Origin: Selaginella tamariscina | Lineage: Eukaryota; Streptophyta; Lycopodiopsida; Selaginellales; Selaginellaceae | NCBI GenBank assembly: GCA_003024785.1 | Contig: PUQB01000349.1 | Coordinates: 186,001-250,000 of the forward strand | DNA: 64,000 nucleotides | Direction: 5' to 3' | Shown here: positions 11,640-23,109 of the stretch, one piece after another | Layout: every line of letters starts with the position of its first letter | Position numbering within the stretch: position 1 is the first letter of the stretch | The notes under the pieces: model-generated | Told to the model about the DNA's origin: nothing | Database searches by the model: none | What the model saw: only the letters and a program-made list of their open reading frames with translations | Made by a program: the position numbers and the translations under genes

Positions 11640-13020
11640 TAGTCTTACATTGCAAGCTCCTCTTCCTCCAGTTCCCGTTCAGACTACAAGTTATTTGCAT
11701 ACAGGACGGACTCCTATACCAGGAAGATCTCATGTACGTTCCTGTTAGTGTTTATAGGACTCGTGTGGTACAGGATTGTCATGATACCCGGCTACAGACA
11801 TTTTGGTGTGGCCAAGACAGTTGAGTTGGTGACTCACAACTATTGGTGGCCTGGGTTGCGAGGTTTTGTGGAAAGGTTTGTACGGAGTTGTGACACCTGC
11901 AACAGGTCAAGATGCCTCGTCACGCGCCCTTGGTCTTCTTCGTCCTCTTCATGTTCCTTCTGCTCCTTGGAGATCCATTTCTATGGATTTCCTCACAGAT
12001 CTTCCTCCTTCTCGTGATTCGATGCAGTTCTTGTGGTGGTTGACCGTTTCACCAAACAGGTCATTTCCTACCATCAACAACTGCTACAGGCCAGACAACT
12101 GCTGAGTTGGTGATCCGTGAAGTGTTCCGACATCATGGTCTTCCTGAGAGCATTGTTTTATCGAGGCCACAATTCATGTCCAAGTTTTGGCGAGAGCTTC
12201 TTGAGTCTACAGGTTAAAGCGGATCTTTCTTCAGATATCACCAAAACTGATGGGCAGTCAGAACGCACATTCAGACCTTGGAGCAATATCTTCGTTGCTT
12301 CATCAGTTACCAATAGGACAACTGGTTGGACCTTCTTCCAAGGCGGAGTTTGCCTACAACAACTCCGTTCACGCATCTACAGGCCAGACACCTTTCTTTG
12401 CTCTTACAGGCTACCATCCACGTTTTGACTTTGCTCCTCCTGCTTCTCCTTCTTCCACTCCTGCAGTACAGGATCGTTCCAGCATCTTCGTCAGGTACAG
12501 GATGATCTCCGGGTTCATCTTCAGCAGGCACAGGAACGGTACAAGCATCATGCTGATGCTCATGTCAGCCGGCACCTGCATACAAGATTGGTGATCTCGT
12601 GTGGCTTCTTCATCGACATATTCGCACCAACAGGCCTTCTTTTAAGTTGGATTTTCAACGATTGGGCCCTTACAGGATCAATCTGTAGCTTTCCGACTCG
12701 AGTTACCATCTACAATGAAACTTCATCTGTGTTTCACACCTCTTTGTTGGAGCCGTATCATCCTTCTTCTCTTCCTGGTCGTGCTTCTTTCTTCCCCCTC
12801 CTGTGGTCATTGACGATGAACCTGAGTACGAAGTTGCAGCCATCCTTATTCTCGTCTTCATCGCTGCCAACTTCAATACTTGGTGGATTGGAAAGGTTAT
12901 TTGCCTACCGATCGCACTTGGGAACCTGCATCCAACTTACTCTGCTTCTTCCAAAGTTGTTGCCTTTCATCGGCGTTATCCTGCTAAACCAGGTCCCAAG
13001 ACTTGTGGAACTCATCCTTA
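11640..13020 (+). pseudogene. E1 integrase and chromodomain remains
   Basis: Integrase joins element cDNA to the host chromosome. The pieces visible in different frames are the zinc-binding N-domain (HNYWWPGLRGFVERFVRSC near 11,840-11,900), the first catalytic block (SMDFLTDLPPS near 11,985), an AEFAYNNSVHASTGQTPFF block (about 12,340-12,405) and a C-terminal chromodomain stretch (near 12,820-12,980). At least six frame changes split them. The same order is better preserved in E2. The product is not functional as it stands. Confidence 0.8.
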
Positions 13021-13032
13021 GGGAGAAGGTGC

Positions 13033-13770
13033 TATCATGACCTAATACAAGATGCAGGATTCCGAATACAGGATATAGGATATAGGTTACAATATTCCTA
13101 CAGGATATACTTACAAGATATTCCTATAGGATATGCTACAGGATATGCCTATAGGATATGCTACAGGATATGCCTTAGATGATAAGGGTCACCATTTTTA
13201 ACTCATGATTAGATTAGGCTCATGACCAGATTAGATCTTGGAGTTGTGAGCATAAAAGCTCCGACCTAATTGTTGTACAATCAATTACTATTAACACCAA
13301 TCATTCTACAATCATTCTTATTCCTTGTTCTTGTCTTGCTCCTTACCTCATGCTCTTGTCTTGTTCCTGGTTTCTAATTCCTGGATCCTGTCCTACTCTT
13401 GTCTTGCTCCTAGTTCCTGTCCTACTCCTGTTTTGCTCCTGGATTCTATCCTATTCCTTTTGTCTAGATCATGTCCTATTCCTGACTCCTGAGTTCCTAG
13501 TTCCTGTCCTATGCCTTGTCCTGCTCCTGACTTCCTAGTTCCTATTCTGCTCTTAAGTTCTTAATTCCTATCCTGCTCCTTGTCCTACTCTTGAGTTTCA
13601 AGTTCCTGTCCTGCTCCTAAGTTCCTAGTTCCTTGTCCTGTTCATGATTCCTAGTTCATGTCCTGCTCCTTGTCCTGCTCCTGAGTCAAGCTCCCTTGTC
13701 CTACTTCTGAGTCAAGCTCTTTGTCCTACTCCTAAATCAAGCTTCCTTGTTCTTGAATCGTGGCTTAACA
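13033..13770 (+). repeat. E1 3' LTR
   Basis: It matches the 5' LTR from 8,215 with many substitutions and length changes in both arrays. The first bases are TATCATGACC instead of TGTCATGACC, and the end is GTGGCTTAACA. The left edge is placed by alignment to the other three LTRs of the family (8,215, 20,298, 24,509). Confidence 0.8.
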
Positions 13771-14109
13771 ATACAATGGGTCAGCCAGTGCTAGATCCTA
13801 GTTTCATGTGGCACTCTATCACTGGTCTGCCATCATGTGACAATGTCTTGTTGTTTGTAGCATTAAAGCACCTCCCTCACACGTGCTATCCCAAGTACCT
13901 TGGTAGTTGATCCGAACGATTGGATCTAGGCTTAGGTTAAGCGCATGCTGACAACTGTTGTTGTTGGTCAGTACTTGTTACCTTCCTCACTTGACTGCTC
14001 CATCCCACTACTCATCCGTGCGGCAAGTGATTTGACGATGGTCAACCCACCATCAACCATATGTCCAGACTTATTTGTTGGCACATCCTCGGGCTATGTG
14101 CTCCTGATC

Positions 14110-15000
14110 CTAGGTCATGCCATAATGGTCACGATAGGTGGTGGCTTTGCTCTTCGCTACAGCTAGCTTCAACTTCAGGGCAGTGATTGTTGCATTGTGT
14201 AGCTCGGTAGCCTTTTTGTAACTCCACTTGGAACCCAACCTCCTATGGTTCCTGAGCCTGTTTACCTTGAGCATCCATCTTCTGAATTTGCTCGTGCAAG
14301 AGCTACAACTCTTGTTCCTTGCTACAAGCAGTTGGCTTCTCGATGGGTGTGCTTTGCTAACTCTGTGATATTGGTCTGGGTGGGTTGTGCTCCCTCTCTG
14401 TGCTTGGCTGTGATGCAACACTTGCCTCTGGCCCTATAGGTGGGGGTCCCCCTTGGTTAACCACAAGTGCGGTTCTGGTTATTGTGTGTTGAGTGGTGTG
14501 TTGATGTAGCTCCTCCCTGACCATCGCCAACTTTTGCTTGGGCTTCTTCGAACTCCCTACTTCTTTGCTCAATCCAAATTCTGAGTTTGTGAGTTTGCCG
14601 TTCTTTTTTTGCTAGGATTAGCTGTGAGTGTGCTTGTGGTGATCTAGGAGCCTTTGGAGGGTATCGTACTTACCTTGTAACCTACTGAGATCCATTGCCA
14701 ACTTGCTCTAGAGTTCCCCAGCGTCCTTCCTCCTCTTTTCTTCTATCTTAATCAGTAGGGCTCCTTGGAGGAGCAATTCCTTAGATTCTCTAGCGTGCTC
14801 CTGTGCGGCATGCTATCGTTTTGTAAGAGTGGCTATTATGTCATCGTGTTCCTTTGCCATGGCTAGGAGGTCAAGGTTGTTGTACAACACTACTGTTTCC
14901 TTTAGCTGGTCGAAGGCCTCCGTGAGCTTGCAATATGTTGATGAGGCCCATCAACCATCATCATGAAAATGCTGGTAGGTGTCCTTTGGCTCTTCCTCAG
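14110..15000 (-). pseudogene. E0 downstream frame with coiled-coil-like segments
   Basis: The minus strand codes for charged helix-prone peptides with KLTEAFDQLKETVVLYNN and EHARESKELLLQ, followed by a Lys/Glu/Gln-rich tail (QKLAMVREELHQHTTQHT). Stops and frame changes break it up. The position is between the protease and the 3' LTR of E0, where pol should be. I do not recognise the family. An accessory or structural protein of a non-autonomous element is an inference from position and composition only. Confidence 0.45.
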
Positions 15001-16883
15001 AATCGCCCTTTGTACTCTCCTGGTCTGGCCCGGGGATTGTCCTGGTGTTTATGACAGAAATTCCCTTGGTAACAGGAGTAGGGGAAGGGTCATTTATCAC
15101 ATGCTTCTCTGTTTCCTTTGGCTGCCCTGCCCTATTCCAATCTGCTCTTTCTCCCCTATCCAAAGGTGTGTTGGTATTGTAGTTATAGTTTGGCCAATCA
15201 GGCTAGCGATCATGATACCAAAATGGCCAGCCGTGGACAATCTCTACTTAAACCCAGTCTGAATCCTATGGTTTAGTGTTGGCACCAAGTACTACTTGAG
15301 GTAGTCTACCAAGTTCACCGCGACTACTTCCCTGGTCCTACAAAGTTCATTTGCCAACCGTCTAGTGATTTGTCTCTATGTTCTTCTGTGAGCATGAAGG
15401 CCACCAATGCTATGAACTCGGCCGCTTCCTCTCATTCCTGTATGCCTCGTAATGCCTCGTTGCCTTCGATGGCAGCCTCTATGGCTCCGTCTCCAATAAT
15501 TCTCCTATTGTGAGACTATTGTTCGATAGTTGGATACCGTCACTAGTTCATTAAACATTATGTGGAAAGTTGCGCTACCTCCCAAGTGAAAACTAGATCC
15601 CTTTCTATTTAGTCTAGTTGACTACCAATTTCGCAGACTTGATGAACTATCTAGCCCTTTCGATGAATCCAGGATTCTCCACTTCTCCCCACGGAAGGTC
15701 GGAGAACTCATCTAGGCACATTTGTCTTCTAACCCGCCAAACATCGGGTTGGCCGATCAGCTCTTTAACTTTAAATACTTAGGTGATACAAGTTCAACCT
15801 CTCTTGGCCTTTAATGGTCACCAGAATCTCTTGGATGACCACTGGCCTGGTCCGCTCCATCCACTCCATCATCATGGTGATTGAGGTATTGCATTGTACA
15901 TCTCCTCCCAGTTATTGCCATTGTGGCGGCCCTCATAATGTCTTTTGAGGTGACTAGCACAATTATCCCTACACCTAGATTTGCAATGATGGCACTGCCC
16001 AACCATCATTGCCTTGTAGTATGTGCTTCATGCTTGCGGTCCATCCTCATGGACCATGTGACCCTATGAGCTGGCCACACATGTGTCTGGAGGTCTTTCT
16101 CTCGGCCGCACCATCCTTCATGTTGTGCTTCCTTGGTTGCTTCCATGCTTCCTTGTCGTTGTGGCTGCCTTGCCCTAGGGTGCCTTGGTATGGAGCTTCA
16201 TCTGGATGGGTATTTGACCCAACACGGTTACTGTCCGTGCTGTTTGTCATAGCGCTTGTCCGCCATTGCCGCTAATGACTTCTAGTAGTGCCCACCATGG
16301 TCTTAACTATAGGGCTTTACCAGTTGGTCCCTCCCTACCAAGCCTTCCACCGCCAATCCCAGGCGTCCCCCTTTCGGGACTTTGTGCCCTATTACTAACA
16401 GGGGTTATCCCCGCTGCGGCTCTTCTCCCCTCAGCTTCTAGAGCTGATCTTCAATCAGCTGTGGCTGTAAGTATTCTCACTTGAGGCCGGGGTTGGTACG
16501 GGATTGTCAGTCGAGTCCACTACTGGGTTTGGATCGGGTCCAGTTCATTGTTGTCCAGTTGTGGTGCATTCAAGTGGCTCCTCCAAAATTGTGAAGGTGG
16601 TTGGTGATCCGGTCCTTGAGCTCTTGTATTGTGTTCGTATCGTTTCAAGCTTTGAGCACTCCCCCTAAGACCGTTGTTTTGCCTATGTGATGTCTGCCTT
16701 GACGGGGGTCCACCTACTTTACACAGCTCAACCCTAATGGATGGGTGTTAAAGGCCACCGTTTTGTCATTATTCAATCCTTCATGCTTGCCTAGCGCATA
16801 GTGTTCTAGCATTCTGACTCGCTGCACGAGTGGCAGGACTTGCCTTGTGGACACGGACCTTAGTTCTTTCCTGGTGTGGAATC
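15001..16883 (-). other. E0 interior without recognisable coding
   Basis: GC-balanced sequence between the protease and the coiled-coil frame. I searched both strands for RT, RNase H and integrase motifs (for example a YxDD-like box or an HHCC finger) and saw none. Minus-strand fragments such as 15,811-16,002 and 16,047-16,250 are short, with no known motif. Confidence 0.5.
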
Positions 16884-17195
16884 TTATTTACTAGTGCTCT
16901 CAATCATGTTGCACCTTTGTGCCCCTGAGCCAGGGGCAACCAAGAAACAAGTCAAATCCCCCCTAGTGCACATGTCAAGGATGACGACGTTTATCCAAAA
17001 TTTGATAGTTTGAATTTTGACTTCCATTGCCCTTAGGATACCCTTAGGTTTTACCACGGCTTGATTTGCAATGTGTGCCTGGAAGGGAGTGGGCTCCAGG
17101 GTTGGCATACTCAGCTCATGATGTAGTTTCGTTGACATGATGTTCACTGCCAACCCACCATCTATAATCACATTGCTGATTGTGCAACTCGCCAT
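16884..17195 (-). pseudogene. E0 retropepsin-like protease fragment
   Basis: The frame contains NVIIDGGLAVNIMSTKLHH followed by a PTPFQAHIANQAVVKPKGIL block. This is the layout of gypsy-type aspartic proteases in which the active-site loop reads D-G-G rather than D-T/S-G. About 75 codons later a shifted frame reads LFLGCPWLRGTKVQHD, the usual 'LGRPWL' end of such proteases. That shift means at least one indel. The enzyme would normally cut the gag polyprotein. No pol sequence follows it downstream. Confidence 0.75.
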
Positions 17196-18300
17196 TCTAA
17201 CCAGAATGGTTGTATGTTGTCCATGAAGTCCACTGTGGTTGCAATGACTCTTGGCCGGGACCTAGATGATCCTTGTGGCTGAGCCTTGCATAGCACGGCT
17301 AGACAGAGTGGCTCTTCTTGTCCCGTGAATGTCTTGGCCTCTCCTCAGTTGAAGGCATGGCATCTCCGCCTCCTTGCTACTCCCTCGACCCTTGGCTCTG
17401 GTTGGGCTTTTCCGGTCCTGGAGTGGTTGGTACGTTGGTTGCTTCCTCACCCACTACCTCCACACTGAAGGTTTTGCTACTCATTCCCTCTCGTGGTGCC
17501 TTCCTTTTCCCCTGGTTCCACACATGTGCAGTTGCCTTGTTTCTTCCGTTAGGGACGCATGTTGTGTCGTGTTCATCCTGCTGTCCCATCCTAGTAGTAC
17601 TACCGTTACCTAGTTTGCCTACGATGTAAGGATTGGTGTCAGGCTGGCGGTGCTCTATCATTTGCCGCCCTTACAATGCCAGATGCTTGCGTTTCTAGCA
17701 TGGGTTTGATTAATGATACCCATGAGCACTGGTAGAGTGGTGCTGACCACCGCATAGTGCACATGTCATCTCCCTGTGTTCTGATTGCCTCTCCCTGTCG
17801 TTGTATTTAGGTTGGTAGGGATGCCACTCTTGGGAATGGGACCTTCAACTCCGATCTCCTGACTATGATCTCCTACGAGGTTGATTGTTCCCTTCCATTC
17901 TACGCCCATAGCTTCTTTGGCTGTCTAGATCCCCCTCTACCTTTTGTTTCACCGTCAATGTGGCTGCCTACAGTGCCTTCCACTCAGGAGTTTGGTCAGT
18001 CGATAACAATCGTCTGTGTTGTGGGACCTATGAATATTACACACCCAACAATACTTATGCTCGTGTGCAGCATAACCCAATTGAGCCAATGTTGTAGTTA
18101 AGTCTTCCTTTCGTACTAACCTCCGGTGGGTTTTCCCTCACTATAGCTTCATGTGCCCTTTGGCTCCCGACCATCTCTCCTTTCTAGCAGGCTTTGGGAC
18201 GTCTAAAAGGTTTTCCTCGTCCATGGTAGTGTCGTTTGCCCCCTCAGCATCTGATTTGTCTTGCATCTTCTTCTCATGGCATCTCTTGGCTTCCCACTTT
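17196..18300 (-). other. E0 region between gag and protease
   Basis: Basic and Ser/Thr/Gln-rich minus-strand frames (17,262-17,450 and 17,377-17,661) would link gag to protease. I could not find an intact CCHC zinc knuckle. No other feature is supported. Confidence 0.45.
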
Positions 18301-18481
18301 TCACCCTTCTTAGCTTAGCGGAGTAACTTATCAAACATCCAATCATCATCTAACCCAATCCACTTGTGGATCTTCAGCCACAAGCCCTTTCAGTACCACA
18401 TTTTCTTGGTCAGGTCGACTGAGCTCAGGCGATATATCCCAACATGCGGACCATGTATTTATCGACTGACTCACTCGCTTT

Positions 18482-18997
18482 CTATTTCAAGCTAGTTAGC
18501 TTATGGATTACCTCTTCCTCTCTCTTTTCCTCCTGAAAAGTATCTGAGAACACCCTTCTTGCAATTTCACAGCAAGCTCCCTCATTTGCCTCATGGAATC
18601 GCATCCACCAGGCGTGTGCCTTTTTGTCTAAAGTGCAGGTGAACGCACTCAGCTTTTTATGGTTGTTGCTTACGCTCCTCAACTCGCATACCTACTGAAA
18701 CTTGTGTACATGCTGGTCTACGTCTTCACCCTTTTCTCCACAAAACGCATGTAAGGGCACTATTATTGTGCTTTCTTGCATCCGATTGAGCATGCAGGCT
18801 AGTAAGGTCACCGGATCAATTCCCATGGCATCCCATTGAGCCTGAGAGGTGCTCTGATCTAGGCCCTTTGCTTTGGATGTGCGTAGTCCACGTCCTGGTA
18901 TCTTGCGGGTACCTTTTTCCTCCCTCGCACACCCGCCCTCTGGTTGAGGGTAGGTAATGAGGACGAGCTCCTCCCAGTTGTCCCTTTTGCGGACCAA
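18482..18997 (-). pseudogene. E0 gag fragment
   Basis: Two adjacent minus-strand frames, split by one in-frame stop near 18,692, read PLHAFCGEKGEDVDQHVHKF and then TLDKKAHAWWMRFHE and FSDTFQEEKREEEVIHKLTS. The WW-x-RF-x(n)-F-x(3)-F spacing is that of the retrotransposon gag core of Ty3/gypsy elements. It is the capsid-forming region. This fragment fixes the minus orientation of E0. Confidence 0.7.
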
Positions 18998-20297
18998 CCT
19001 AACAGCTAGTGGTGCGGCATACCTCGACTGGGTGGATTTCCCTAGTCTAGCTAGTGGCTTGGTAGGATTGTGTGACCCTGCAAAATCCCCTCACGATGTT
19101 GGAACGGTCATGGCTATCGGGGCAAATTCTCCTCGCCCAGAGACGGTATCCCCTCGTCTCTGATGTTTGCAACTCTGTCATGCACCCTTGCGGGTATGGT
19201 CTTGCTCGCCCAGGCAGATTTCCCTCGCCTTGGGATGGAATCCCCTCATCCCTTGCCCATAGTGACCACTATTTGGCCTCCCTTGTTGGCACCTCTTCCT
19301 AGTTCGTCAGCTCGTCAATGTCCAATTGCCTTTGCATGGGTGGTTGTCCCATGTGTAACTTGGCCTTTCAAAGCCTTGGGCTCTCATCCTGGCACTCACC
19401 TTGGCCTATTGCATCATCTGATCGGCTAAACTCTTGGTGCAGAGGTTATTTTTTTGGTAATTAGTGCCCCTCCCTATGGGTCCTTCCAGATGAGGCTCTT
19501 CCTCCCCTCTTTCTGAGCATCCGTGGTCCACCCACCTTGATGGTGGCCCTAGGTTTCCTACCTTGCATCCCTCATGGTGTTGGCCATGCAGGACCTTCAG
19601 CTCTCATCTCATGTAGCTATTTGTGCTAATTTTTCCGCCTCAAGATTCCTACCTCTAACGTAGGCTTTCCTCTCTTGGGGTTCTCTTGCGCAGGGCCTCC
19701 TTCCTTGTGGGTACTCATCAAACACAAGTTGGCTCTCTAGTGTGGGGACTTGTCATAACTGTCACTTTCACCTACGTTGAGAGGTGGAGGGCTTCCATCA
19801 TCCTGCCACCCATCCCACTGTGTCGTAGGTCATTGCTGGGCAACAGTCACCCGTCCAGGTGCTGCTCATTCCCGATGTACAACATTCTATGCTTGGAAAT
19901 ATAGGCAAGGTCAATAAAGTTAATATATAATCACACTAAAAGGATGTTGTGTAGTGCTAAGTCTAGACATTACATTACATTATAACTATGGCACTGAGCC
20001 CTAATATAGTAAGTGAATTGGCATTGAATCTCACTTTACCACATTTTTAATAATGGATTGGCATTGAATCTCACATGTACATACACCTAGAATGGCATCC
20101 AGACGTGCTATGGGTTTTTCATACCTTTCTTCATCGTTTGTGGCTTGCGACTGCCTTTGATGCTGTTGTGCCGAGTTTATCACTTCTCATAGGTTCAACC
20201 ATGTGGTGTTTGCGTTGTTTTCTTGAGTTGGCGAAGCAGGTGGCAATTGTGGCAACTAGGGTGCCTCTATGGCCTCCATTAACCTTTCTCGGCATGC
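18998..20297 (-). other. E0 5' internal region (leader and gag N-terminus)
   Basis: Sequence between the gag core and the E2 insertion point at 20,297. Minus-strand frames are open only in short pieces and I recognise no domain. E0 resumes after E2 at 25,428. Confidence 0.4.
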
Positions 20298-21225
20298 TGT
20301 CACAACCCGATACAGGATACAGGATGCAGGATACAAGATTCTGGATACATGATACAGGATGCAGGATTTCGGATACAGGATACTGGTTACAGGATATGCT
20401 TGCAGGATATTCCTACAAGATATACCTATAGGATATTTCTATAGGATATGCCTATAGGATATGCTACAGGATATGCCTAGAGGATAAGGACACTATTCTT
20501 AGCTCATGACTAGATTAGACTCATGACTAGATTAGCTTGGAGTTGTGAGCATAAAAGCTCCGACCTAATTGTTGTACAATCAGTTATTATCAACACCAGT
20601 CATTCTACGATTATTCTTGTTCCTTGTTCTTGTCTTGTTCTTGTCTTACTCTTTGCCTCCTGCTCCTGTCTTGCTCCCGGATCCTGTCTTGTTCCTGGAT
20701 CCTGTCCTACGCCTTCCTGTCTGGCTTCCGGATCCTATCATGTTCCTATCTCTCCTGGATCCTATCTGGTTCTTGTCTCGCTCCTAAATCCTGTCCTACT
20801 CCTGATTCCTGAGTTCCCAGTTCCTATTCTGCTATCCTGCTCCGGTTCCTATCCTGCTCCTTGTCCTGCTATCTTGCTCCAGTTCCTATCCTGCTCCCTG
20901 TCTTACTCCTGAGTTCCTAGTTCCTATCCTACTCCGGTTCCTATCCAGCTCCTTGTCTTGTTATCCTACCCCTTGTCTTGCTATCCTGCTCCGGTTCCTA
21001 TCCAGCTCTGTTTCCTGCTATCCTGCTCCAATTCCTATCCTGCTCCTTGTCCTACTCCTAAGTTCCTAGTTCCTATCCTGCTCCAGTTCCTATCATGTTC
21101 CTTGTCCTACTCCTTATTTTGTTCCTGAGTTCCAAGTTCCTATCCTACTCCTTGTCCGGCTCCTGAGTCAAGCCTTCTTGTCCTCAGAATCCTACTCTTC
21201 TTTGTTCCTGGATTGTGGCTTGACA
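20298..21225 (+). repeat. E2 5' LTR
   Basis: It begins TGTCACAACCCGATACAGG and ends GTGGCTTGACA. It has the same two-part build as the E1 LTR: a GATACAGGA/ATAGGATAT array to about 20,480, a TATA-like GCATAAAAGC near 20,549, then a long TCCTG/CTCCT array. The base after the LTR starts GTTTGATAGTAACTCC, without a usual TGG primer-binding site. Confidence 0.88.
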
Positions 21226-21325
21226 GTTTGATAGTAACTCCTTTCATAGCTTTTCGATTTTCAGCTACTTTTTTTTTCCCCTTGGTTTTCTCCTTTGTTT
21301 TCCTCCTTTTTTTCTTTCATAGATC

Positions 21326-22195
21326 ATGGCCGTTTTTTAGCAGATTCAACGCGAGCACCAAATGTTGCTTCATGAGCTGGCCACTTTGCGCCAAGTGGTC
21401 ACCGATCTGCAAGGCTCCACCCATGCGGCACATGCAGCTGCTGATGGCACATGCAACTGCTGATGCATCCTCCAAGGCTGCTGCGCAGGCTCTCTCTCAG
21501 GCATCAGTGGTTCCTTCTTCATCAAACTTTTCTTCGGAGCCGAAGATCAGCATGCCAGAAAAGTTCAGTGGCAACCGTGCCGATTTCCAAGGTTTCTTGA
21601 ATTAGATCCGGCTCTTGATCCGCATGCAACCACGCCGCTACTCGACTGATGCACAAAAGGCTGGCCTTTTGGCCTCCTTACTAAGTGGATCTCCCCGGGC
21701 TTGGGTTGCTCCTTTGCTGGAACGTGATGATCCATTGATGGAAGATTTGAAGGATTCGTGGCTGCCTTTGAAGCCTGCTTTGGAGATCCTGATAAGTACC
21801 ATTCCGCATGCATGAAGTTACGCAAGCTCACATAAGGATCCCGACCAGTTTCTGTTTATGCATCCGAATTTCAACAACTTTGCACGAACGTTCCATGGGA
21901 CGAGACTGCATTGATCGAACACTTCCGTTTTGGGCTGAGGGATGACGTGAAGGACCTTCTCCTTACGTTACCGGATGCCCAAACCTTAGCAAAGATCATC
22001 CAACAGGCCGTTCGCTGTGACAACCGTTTGTTCGAACGTCGTCAGGAAAAATCTCGTCAACAGTTCCTGCAAGTCAATCCTGCAGCTGTAGCACATGTTC
22101 CTGTGACACCTCCTAGAGTAGTCCCTATGGAGGTTGAGGAATACAAGCATGGTCCACTTTCAGCTACGGAAAAGCAACGCCGTCGTGAGAACTTA
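21326..22195 (+). pseudogene. E2 gag, with early stop
   Basis: The ATG at 21,326 matches the E1 gag start, but codon 5 is TAG (21,338-21,340) where E1 has a sense codon. After further frame changes the gag core reads KISMPEKFSGNRADFQGF, then RRYSTDAQKAGLLASLLSG, and from 21,911 HFRFGLRDDVKDLLLTLP. The last segment shares one open frame with the knuckle and protease. The capsid role is inferred from family. The stop could matter less if translation starts elsewhere, but the frame changes also need explaining. Confidence 0.78.
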
Positions 22196-22660
22196 TGCTT
22201 GTATTGTGGTGAAGTAGGACACAAGGTGGCGGAATGTCCTGCTAAAGCCAAGAAGTTCAAGACGTGCGAAGTTGAAGCCAAAGTTCAATGTCCACTCCGT
22301 CTAGGAGCCGCGAAGTTGGACGTAAGTGCAGGCTCCATTGGTGTTGCTCATACCATTTCATCACTCAAGTTTCCTGTACACATTCGCCTCAATAACCGAG
22401 AGCTCAAGGAGTTTGCCCTGTTAGACACTGGTGCAAATGCATGTTTCATGGATGACACTTTTGCAGCTCAGCATGGCATTCCGGTGGTGAAGTTGAAGCA
22501 TGCAGTTCCTGTAGAGGTGGCCGATGGTCGTTTGATTGCTTCTGGCGCAGTTACCCACACTACCACACCTCTCTCTTGCAGTCATGGCGCATTCAACTGT
22601 TCGATTTCCTTCAATTTGATCAAGACTCGGTCGACTCCCATCATTTTTGGCATGCCATGA
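22196..22660 (+). pseudogene. E2 zinc knuckle and aspartic protease (open frame from 21,911)
   Basis: The CCHC knuckle CLYCGEVGHKVAEC is encoded at 22,196-22,237. The retropepsin active-site triplet D-T-G is at 22,434-22,442 in the context FALLDTGANACFMDD. The domain continues through the flap-like region to ISFNLIKTRSTPIIFGMP, where a stop (TGA at about 22,658) ends the frame. The frame is intact over about 250 codons, so this part could still be translated. After it comes a short linker and then integrase, with RT absent. Confidence 0.8.
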
Positions 22661-23109
22661 TTCGTTGTTGCAAATCCACAGATCGACTGGAGGTCTAGGA
22701 TGCTCACGTTTTCCTCTCCAGCAACCAAGATCAATCCTGTACCTTCCTGCGTGCAAGATACATCCTTGATGTCTAAGGCAGTACAAGCTACAGGATTGAC
22801 TGTGCCTATTCCTATATTAGTGTTGAAGACTCTCCTCAGCAAGATTCACCTCATGTCAGTTCCTCAGCACATCCACAGGCTTTCTCCATTCCTCTAAGGT
22901 CTTCCTGTACAGGGTTCTTCCAATCCTGTATTAGTGTCGAAGGTTCCTCCTCGACAGGATTCACCTCCTTTCCGTTCATCAGCACTACAGGTTCATCAGG
23001 CTCCAGTAGATTCAACACTTCTACAGGACATCCATTCGCAGTTGGCTATTAGCGACTTGGCAAGGAATGTGTTCTCGCACATTAGTCCTGACATTGCAAG
23101 CTCCTCTTC

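Larger units (their letters stand above)
8215..13770 (+). mobile_element. E1: chromovirus-like LTR retrotransposon lacking RT
   Basis: A 5' LTR (8,215-8,855) and a 3' LTR (13,033-13,770) flank about 4.2 kb. The target duplication ATACA is perfect (8,210-8,214 and 13,771-13,775). In order the interior carries gag, a zinc knuckle, a decayed protease, a proline/serine-rich repeat block, integrase remains and chromodomain remains, all frameshifted. No RT or RNase H lies between protease and integrase. A solo LTR of another family interrupts gag at 9,766-10,447. LTR divergence and broken frames make it older than its relative E2 at 20,298-25,427. Confidence 0.88.
7808..14059 (-). repeat. E0 left LTR (3' LTR), split by E1
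   Basis: The parts at 7,808-8,214 and 13,776-14,059 align to the right E0 LTR (25,587-26,192). Shared blocks include 'gacttacaaagccttggtgg' and 'taccttggtagttgat'. Element E1 plus its duplicated ATACA accounts for the gap. About 55 bases present here just after E1 are missing from the right LTR. Confidence 0.8.

Noticed and set aside
20607-21205. Long plus-strand frames of Ser/Cys/Pro/Leu (SCSGS-like)
   Set aside because: They are readings of the CT-rich LTR array in several frames at once; the same appears in all four LTRs.
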